Assembly (NCBI GenBank): GCA_008360955.1
Contig: LUCM01006533.1
Coordinates: 100,336 to 164,335 of the forward strand
Length of the DNA stretch: 64,000 bases
Direction of reading: 5' to 3'
Source: Fasciolopsis buskii
Lineage: Eukaryota > Platyhelminthes > Trematoda > Plagiorchiida > Fasciolidae
The position numbers were made by a program, and so were the translations under genes. Every line of letters begins with the position of its first letter. The stretch's first letter is position 1. The notes under the pieces were generated by a model. That model did no database searches and was not told the origin of the DNA. It saw nothing but the letters and a program-made list of their open reading frames with translations. Below, piece after piece: positions 60,151 to 64,000 of the stretch.

Positions 60151-61363
60151 TGCTAGAACCTGGTCTCCCATGCTACGTCGCTCCTCGAGCAGGACTGACA
60201 GTCCCCTGTTTTTTCCTGTTTATCCATCCGTATGCGAAACGCACTATTGGCCACCTCTAACTGACCACCTAAAAGGATGAGCGACGACACAGGCTCCTTT
60301 CTTTTCTTGAAGTAGTAACTTGCAATTTGAAGTTCTAAAGCAACTACTGTATCGAGTACCTCAGTTGCCAAACTATCTAACGCGCGTTGCATTACCATTA
60401 CATCGTTGCTCATAAAGCAATATCACTGGCGTACTCTAAGTGGAAAACTGTTTTCTCACAGGAGTTCAACTTTATCATCTAAACGACCAGACAACGCATT
60501 CTGTAGAATATCTTGTGACAGTTGAAAAGAAGCGGAGATACAAAACAGCCTTGTCGCACTTCACTGGAGACGACGGAGTGTGGCGCAAGTTGATAGAAAG
60601 TCCTGATCCAGCTTGACGTGTGACGGCATAACTCTGAGGATTAACACACACTCCGTTTCTCAACAAACAGTGCCATAGTGCAGACCTGTCGACGGCTGCA
60701 CAAATGTGCAAAAAAATGATTGTTGGCTTTCGGAAAATAAAGCGGTGCTGCGATAGCTGTCGGAGGGTGAATATTTGTTCGGCGCATCCACGGCTAGCGC
60801 GAAACCTAGCTTGTTCTTCACGAGTTTGGTCTCCATGTGTGTTCTGCAACCTGTGAAGAATCACGCACGCTATTAGGATTAAGCTGATTTCGCTATATTT
60901 TGCACCGTCATTACGAGAGCCCCTTTTAAAAATGGGGACATTAGTCGACTCCCCCATCGAAGAGACTTTTTCACACTAGACTTTGGAGAGCAAAACTTGA
61001 TGCTCTCTGGTCCGTTCAGTTCCCCCATCTTTAACGCCTGGGAGAGACTATCGGAGATGGGCGCTTTATGAGATCCTAAGGCTTGCATTTTCTTGCAGAT
61101 TTCCGCCTCAGTTGGCGGATTTGTTGAAACAGGTCACTGGATGTTTGGTGAAATGACTTTCGGAGGGACTGACGCAGGAGGCCAGCTAAATCATTATGCT
61201 TGTGAGTGCCTCGCACAGCACACAAGAGCTCGTTGTGAATTGTGGCTAGGCGAACCGTCAGCTTCACAGATCGTCTAGTTCGCATCAGATGAAAAGAAGC
61301 TGCCCTACAAAAGTTTATCCGAGATAGGGGAGACGTTGTACAATTGAATATTCTCGCAAACAA
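60150..61363 (-). mobile_element. RTE-like reverse transcriptase remnant, antisense
   Basis: Read downwards from 61363: linker; QALGSHKAPISDSLS (a KAPGPDSLS-type RT start); VPIFKRGSRNDGAKYSEISLI; RLQNTHGDQTREEQARFRASRGCAEQIFTLRQL; RKPTIIFLHICAAVDRSALW (FLDFRAAFDSVDR, with the catalytic aspartate changed to histidine); then frameshifts; and LLSNDVMVMQRALDSLATEV near 60410 (the segment after YADD). The 160-codon frame 60957-60475 is the longest intact piece. It is not the same copy type as family A and groups with 4840-5853. Confidence 0.8.
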
Positions 61364-63570
61364 GGTTTTTTGACATTTTGAAATCTTCCGCGACTTAACT
61401 TCGCTGGATTAAGATAACACCACCAAGTTGGACAAAATTAGTTCACTGTCAAAAATTTTTTTGTTAAAATCCACTGCTCGGAATCGAGATAGCTTACTTG
61501 TTCGGGAGGTGTTCCCGCTCTTCAGTGTTATGCTTTTGAGAGGGGAAGCGCTACACGCATAGTCAAACCTTGTAATTGTAGGGGTCCGTGAAACTACCAC
61601 TTTGAGAACCACCGATATACTTTCCTTTTAAATATCGACAAAATAACTTCGTCAGGGTCTTATTTGTCAGTCAGGACTGTTCTGCTAAAAGCGCCAGTGA
61701 ACATCTCAGACAATATTGACAATTGACTGACTAAAATAACGTGTACGCTTGTAGTAACTCGCACCTTGCAAAGTATAAATCATTCGCAGTGATTTCTCAG
61801 TGTAGGAGCAGCACGCTATCAAAACATTGTGCAGGTTTGCTTGTTTGCGGGCACCGCAGCCCAACTGTACTACTCCTGTATCTCCACTCACTTGACGCAC
61901 TTTGGTTCTTCCATTCTTATCAGCAATACTTCACTTTCCTCTTTACTTGCTTAGTGATAAACACAATGGAAGCGTAATATTCGACGCACACTTTAACGAA
62001 AGCTTATCTTATGTGTACGCCTTGTTTGATACAATTTCCTTTTTTCATGGCTATCTTTATAAAACCTCTGATAAACGTACAAAAACGTCTTAAATGCGTG
62101 TAAAAGGTATGCAAGTATTTGACCTGTTCCCTTCCTTTGCAGCAGGCCAATGTTTGTGTTCAGTCTTAATCACTTATATTTAAAATGACCACCATTTGGT
62201 TTTATTTTTTCACTTATCAATTGGTTCCCATGTTATTCCTTGTAGGACTTGAAAAGCCTGCATTTCTGCACGTAACCTTCATCGTCGTTTCATCTGTTTG
62301 ATATCCGATTCCTTTAGCCGAGTAACCTTCAGATTATCTAACCTAGTTATGTACGTTTTGTTTCAACCAATGCCCGAAACTGGCAGCTGTTACTAGATGT
62401 ACCAAGGCATATTATGCGGCCTAACAGTTGCCAATCGATGCGCACACTAAAGGGTGAAGGAGCTCTCTGGTCGTACTGACACCCAAAGGGAACCGATAGC
62501 CTGCCACCCACACAAGCACATGTATTTGCACCATAATCTGTTATTAATCGTCCTGTGTGATTCCGTTTGCTCCACTCCACTTGTTCGTCGCGCGAGCCTA
62601 AGAGGCTTTCTGTTTATTTTTATTTCTATTATTACTACACGATTGTTTTAAGGCTCCGTCTCAGGCATTCCATGCCATGGATCTTAATAAATGACCACAA
62701 CGGTGGTACTGCTGACGATGTATACAAGTCCAGACAGCACATCTTCATCCTATTACGTTGTCGTTTTTTGTTTTATATTTATTTTGCAAAAATCTATGCA
62801 GACATTATATCATCAAGACCATGGTGCAGAGAAGAACAGTGACGGAGTAAAAGTAGGGGAAAAAGATGACCATCAGGAATTATGGTTCCTCAGTGGGCTG
62901 GATACTATCTGGTTACCCCAACAGAAGTAGGCGGTTGAAATACGGGATCCTACCCGACTCTTTGACCAAGTGGTTTAACCTATAGGACAGTAGGATAATC
63001 TGACCATACCGTGACCCCCAAAGAGTTAAAGACTATTCAGTTCATAGGCCATTCCAATGTGGCTAAATATCGGAATCAGAATATAACCATCCTTCAGTCT
63101 GACTGCCAAACTTCATTCAATCGCAGTGGAGATCTTCAGTCAACGGCCTTCGTCTTCGAATTCGATGGGAAACGCCTCTGCTACAATAAAGTAGGTCGGC
63201 ACTGTTCGGTTACCTGATTTCCGGTTCAGTCTCATCCTGTTTAATGAAGCAAAAACTTATAACGCGACCTTCGACGTCAGGCATCAACGAATGAGTATAT
63301 GATTTTTATTTACGATTTCAACTTTCATCTGGTTACAAACACCTGTTCCGATTCCGACTGGGTATACCCGCCGATTAGCTAGCACGTCGAGCAACAAAGC
63401 CTGTGGTTGAAACGGGAACCCCGCCAGCGTCAGCACAGTGACCTTCGTTAGGAAAACATTCGGACTGTCACAGGTATAATGGCCAAATTCAACCATTTTC
63501 ATTGAGTGTCCTCGGTTTCTTACTTGACAATTAGGATTTAAAGGCTTAGCTAGTAGCGTCAGTTGATAAG
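61364..63570. other. Intronic stretch, nothing firmly assigned
   Basis: Open frames such as 63011-63217 (68 codons, ending AFVFEFDGKRLCYNK before a GTAGGT) look protein-like, but I could not tie them to a family or to the G-alpha gene. Confidence 0.4.
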
Positions 63571-64000
63571 CTGTCACAACGAGACTACACCATGACGTAG
63601 CGTGACGGCTTGCGTACCTCCATGACCCAACGAGCTATAGTGTGGAATTATTTGTAGGCGGGTAACTCCATGCGGGAATAAATGACGTGGTAGCTGCTTA
63701 TTAGGAGTGGTCTCAGCGCTATGCAGGAAGAACTGATTAGGGTTCTCCACCCGAAGCATTTGGTTCTGACAAGTACACTAGCCGACAGAGGCAGTGGGGA
63801 TTGCTTGAGTTGGATAGCCCATGCTACTTGGAATCACTGCTACTCTTTCCACTCGTTTCTTCCGACTGTAGCTGCCTACTCACACCTTTACCCTCGGACC
63901 AACGGGGGGTGCCCTTAGGAGATTACCCTTCGTTCAGGCCTCTTACGCAATTGACCTTCCAGGCATGATTGGAATTCTTCGGCTTTGAGTAAGCCATCCG
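63571..64000 (+). mobile_element. RTE-like family A-type 5' end, cut by window edge
   Basis: It starts with ctgtcacaacgagac and continues ccatgacgtagcgtgacgg and ccatgacccaacgagctat, matching 9691-9765 of family A closely. Upstream sequences of the two copies differ, which places the element's 5' end near 63571. The remainder up to 64000 is leader-like; the ORF would follow outside the window. Confidence 0.7.

Larger units (their letters stand above)
57511..64000 (+). other. Intron 3 of the G-alpha gene, incomplete
   Basis: It begins with GTGAGT and runs off the window. No downstream G-alpha exon (DVGGQ, NKxD or TCAT motif) was recognised in the remaining 6.4 kb. Confidence 0.6.

Noticed and set aside
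1..64000. CRISPR arrays, rRNA genes or bacterial operons
   Set aside because: No regularly spaced repeats, rRNA motifs or packed ORFs; the DNA is spliceosomal-intron type.

Overview
The window is eukaryotic nuclear DNA, most probably from a flatworm and most likely a digenean trematode. That is an inference from the intron style and from the families of retrotransposon remnants. No bacterial operons, ribosome binding sites or CRISPR arrays are present. The only host gene I can support is the 5' part of a heterotrimeric G-protein alpha subunit gene of the G12/13 class, on the + strand. Three exons fit together in phase 0: exon 1 (1082-1384: N-terminus, dicysteine and P-loop), exon 2 (33860-34105: helical domain) and a 51-base exon 3 (57460-57510). 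They are separated by introns of 32,475 and 23,354 bases. The switch regions and the rest of the GTPase domain must lie beyond position 64000.

Most of the remainder is intron filled with decayed retroelements. The main one is an RTE-like non-LTR family, here called family A. It has an almost complete but broken copy at about 9691-13378, and other 3'-end copies at 165-832, 8930-9171, 14640-15060, 32143-32525 and 35280-36077, most of them ending in a (TGA/ATG)n-like tail after a shared 3' leader. A 5' end of the same type runs off the window at 63571. Related RT or C-terminal remnants, mostly antisense, lie at 4840-5853, 7480-7820, 8480-8790, 18930-19745, 20300-21700, 27110-28240, 43140-43990 and 60150-61363; sense fragments lie at 51340-51720 and 58990-59460. 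Two jockey/CR1-type remnants stand in tandem at 23690-26570. A GIY-YIG-like Penelope fragment is at about 30820-31090. A tRNA-headed SINE-like repeat occurs at 16806-16980, 22935-23195 (antisense) and 49043-49435.

The most notable single signal is a complete hammerhead ribozyme motif on the minus strand at 58490-58544, next to a (TA)n tract and inside intron 3. Every conserved core position is present and stem I is supported by pairing on both sides of an internal loop. A second curiosity is a perfect 90-base-arm palindrome centred on a single N at 164, which looks like an assembly join between two inverted family A copies.

Long stretches (about 36.4-43.1, 44.0-49.0 and 51.8-57.4 kb among others) hold nothing I can assign. 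All identifications rest on reading the sequence and on remembered family motifs; no database search was run.
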